A stretch of 64,000 bases of DNA from Janthinobacterium lividum. GTDB lineage: Bacteria; Pseudomonadota; Gammaproteobacteria; Burkholderiales; Burkholderiaceae_D. Shown piece by piece: positions 63,050 to 64,000 of this stretch (position 1 is the stretch's first letter; the number at the start of each line of letters is the position of its first letter). The notes under the pieces were generated by a model. It was not told the DNA's origin. It saw only the letters and a list, made by a program, of their open reading frames with translations, and did no database searches. The stretch is taken from assembly GCF_023509035.1 (NCBI RefSeq), contig NZ_CP075583.1:5146001-5210000 (forward strand). The letters run 5' to 3'. The position numbers were made by a program, and so were the translations under genes.

Positions 63050-64000
63050 TCAAGCCATCCCGCGACGCTGGCTTATTTTTTTCGCCTGCTCGATATGCGG
63101 CAGCAGCACCGTCAGGATGCCCAGCAGCGGCAGGTAGGAGCAGACTTTGTACACATAGGCGACGCCCGCCACGTCGGCCAGGTGGCCCATGGCGGCGGCG
63201 GCGATGCCGGAGACGCCGAACATCAGGCCAAAGAAAATCCCCGCGATCATGCCCACCTTGCCCGGCACCAGTTCCTGCGCGAAGACGACGATGGCGGAAA
63301 ACGCGGACGAAATCACGAAGCCGATGATCACCGTCAGCACGGCCGTCCAGAACAGGTCGACATACGGCAGCAGCAAGGTGAAAGGCGCCGCGCCCAGGAT
63401 GGAAATCCAGATCACGCGCTTGCGGCCGATGCGGTCGCCGATGGGGCCGCCCATGAAGGTACCGGCCGCCACGGCGGCGAGGAAGAGGAACAGGTACAGC
63501 TGGGCCGCGCCGATGGACAGGTGGAACTTGTCCATCAGGTAAAACGTGTAGTAGCTCGACAAGCTGGCCATGTAGATGTACTTCGAGAACACCAGCAGGG
63601 CCAGCACGCCCAGCGCACCTATCACCTTGTTGCGAGACAGATTCGGCCCATGGCCGCCTGCCTTCGGCTTGAAGCTGGCCAGGTGGCCGCTGTACCAGTG
63701 GCTGACCTTGTACAGCACGCCGATGGCCAGCACGGCCAGCAGACCGAACCAGGCGATATTGCCCTGGCCGCGATTCACGATGACGGCGGCCGCCAGCAGC
63801 GGTCCCAGGGCGGAACCCACATTGCCGCCCACCTGAAACAGGGACTGGGCAAAGCCGTAGCGTCCGCCCGAGGCCATGCGCGCCACGCGCGACGCCTCCG
63901 GGTGGAAGGTCGAGGAACCGACGCCGACCAAGCCCGCAGCAATCAGCAGGGTCGGAAAGGTCGAGACGATGGACAGCATCAGCGCGCCGGCGAGGGTAAA
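63050..64000 (-). CDS. MFS transporter of the Fsr (fosmidomycin resistance) family, 5' partial
   Basis: The frame is open to the window end, so the N-terminus is missing; 316 residues are visible. At least eight hydrophobic segments remain. The segment GVGSSTFHPEASRVARMASGG followed by AQSLFQVGGN (given in parts) is the hallmark of Fsr-type exporters, and GGPIGDRIGRKRV is the MFS loop signature. Fsr exports fosmidomycin and related compounds in E. coli; the native substrate here is unknown. An ATG at 63979 is internal. Confidence 0.88.
   Translation of the reverse strand, partial: FTLAGALMLSIVSTFPTLLIAAGLVGVGSSTFHPEASRVARMASGGRYGFAQSLFQVGGNVGSALGPLLAAAVIVNRGQGNIAWFGLLAVLAIGVLYKVSHWYSGHLASFKPKAGGHGPNLSRNKVIGALGVLALLVFSKYIYMASLSSYYTFYLMDKFHLSIGAAQLYLFLFLAAVAAGTFMGGPIGDRIGRKRVIWISILGAAPFTLLLPYVDLFWTAVLTVIIGFVISSAFSAIVVFAQELVPGKVGMIAGIFFGLMFGVSGIAAAAMGHLADVAGVAYVYKVCSYLPLLGILTVLLPHIEQAKKISQRRGMA

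Overview
The window looks like a core chromosomal segment of a high-GC betaproteobacterium, most probably an Oxalobacteraceae member of the Janthinobacterium/Massilia type. This rests on the protein sequences (Pst/Pho, Ppk, ClpB, the DUF349 protein, DbpA), the gene orders and the codon use. No database search was possible. There is no prophage, insertion sequence, CRISPR array or transfer module.

Layout. 1-4.3 kb: end of an unknown gene, then a two-gene DNA-repair operon (FAN1-type VRR-NUC nuclease and an XPD-like Fe-S helicase with an N-terminal RecB/Cas4-like nuclease motif) behind an excellent LexA box. 4.3-7.3 kb: a four-gene envelope-sensing operon (two LiaI/LiaF-like membrane proteins, LytS-type kinase, LytTR regulator). 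7.4-11.8 kb: a structured RNA candidate with a strong terminator, an atypical SDR, a UvrD-like helicase and an EgtB/SenA-family enzyme. 11.9-21.5 kb: the phosphate regulon pstSCAB-phoU-phoB-phoR with divergent ppk-sixA; both divergent promoters carry a Pho box of the same geometry. 21.7-29.1 kb: a small membrane protein, a putrescine-binding protein, clpB with a sigma-32 type promoter, moaE and a DUF349 protein. 29.3-35.1 kb: an unknown helical protein, an acyl-CoA-synthetase/GNAT fusion, DUF2804 and YcaQ-family genes. 35.2-39.6 kb: a two-component system whose kinase and regulator genes are separated by an oppositely oriented TonB receptor. 39.6-48.4 kb: a YajD-type nuclease, a multi-PAS diguanylate cyclase, sbcD-sbcC. 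48.4-52.2 kb: small proteins, a methyltransferase and two tandem initiator-tRNA transcription units. 52.3-56.5 kb: a FecI-FecR-TonB receptor surface-signalling operon behind a Fur-like box. 56.6-64 kb: a Tat-exported phosphoesterase, an sRNA candidate, dbpA, two hypothetical genes, cysS and an Fsr-type MFS exporter cut by the window end.

Five otherwise intact conserved genes (the Fe-S helicase, pstB, pstC, the phosphoesterase, cysS) are each broken by a one-base length change in a homopolymer. cysS is normally essential and the others are highly conserved on both sides of the break, so these are most likely sequencing errors. I annotate them as full-span genes with a frameshift.

The best candidate for a little-described system is the SOS-boxed FAN1 plus nuclease-helicase operon at the left end. 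The same window also holds a YcaQ-family glycosylase and SbcCD, so several genes connected with DNA crosslink or end repair lie within 48 kb.
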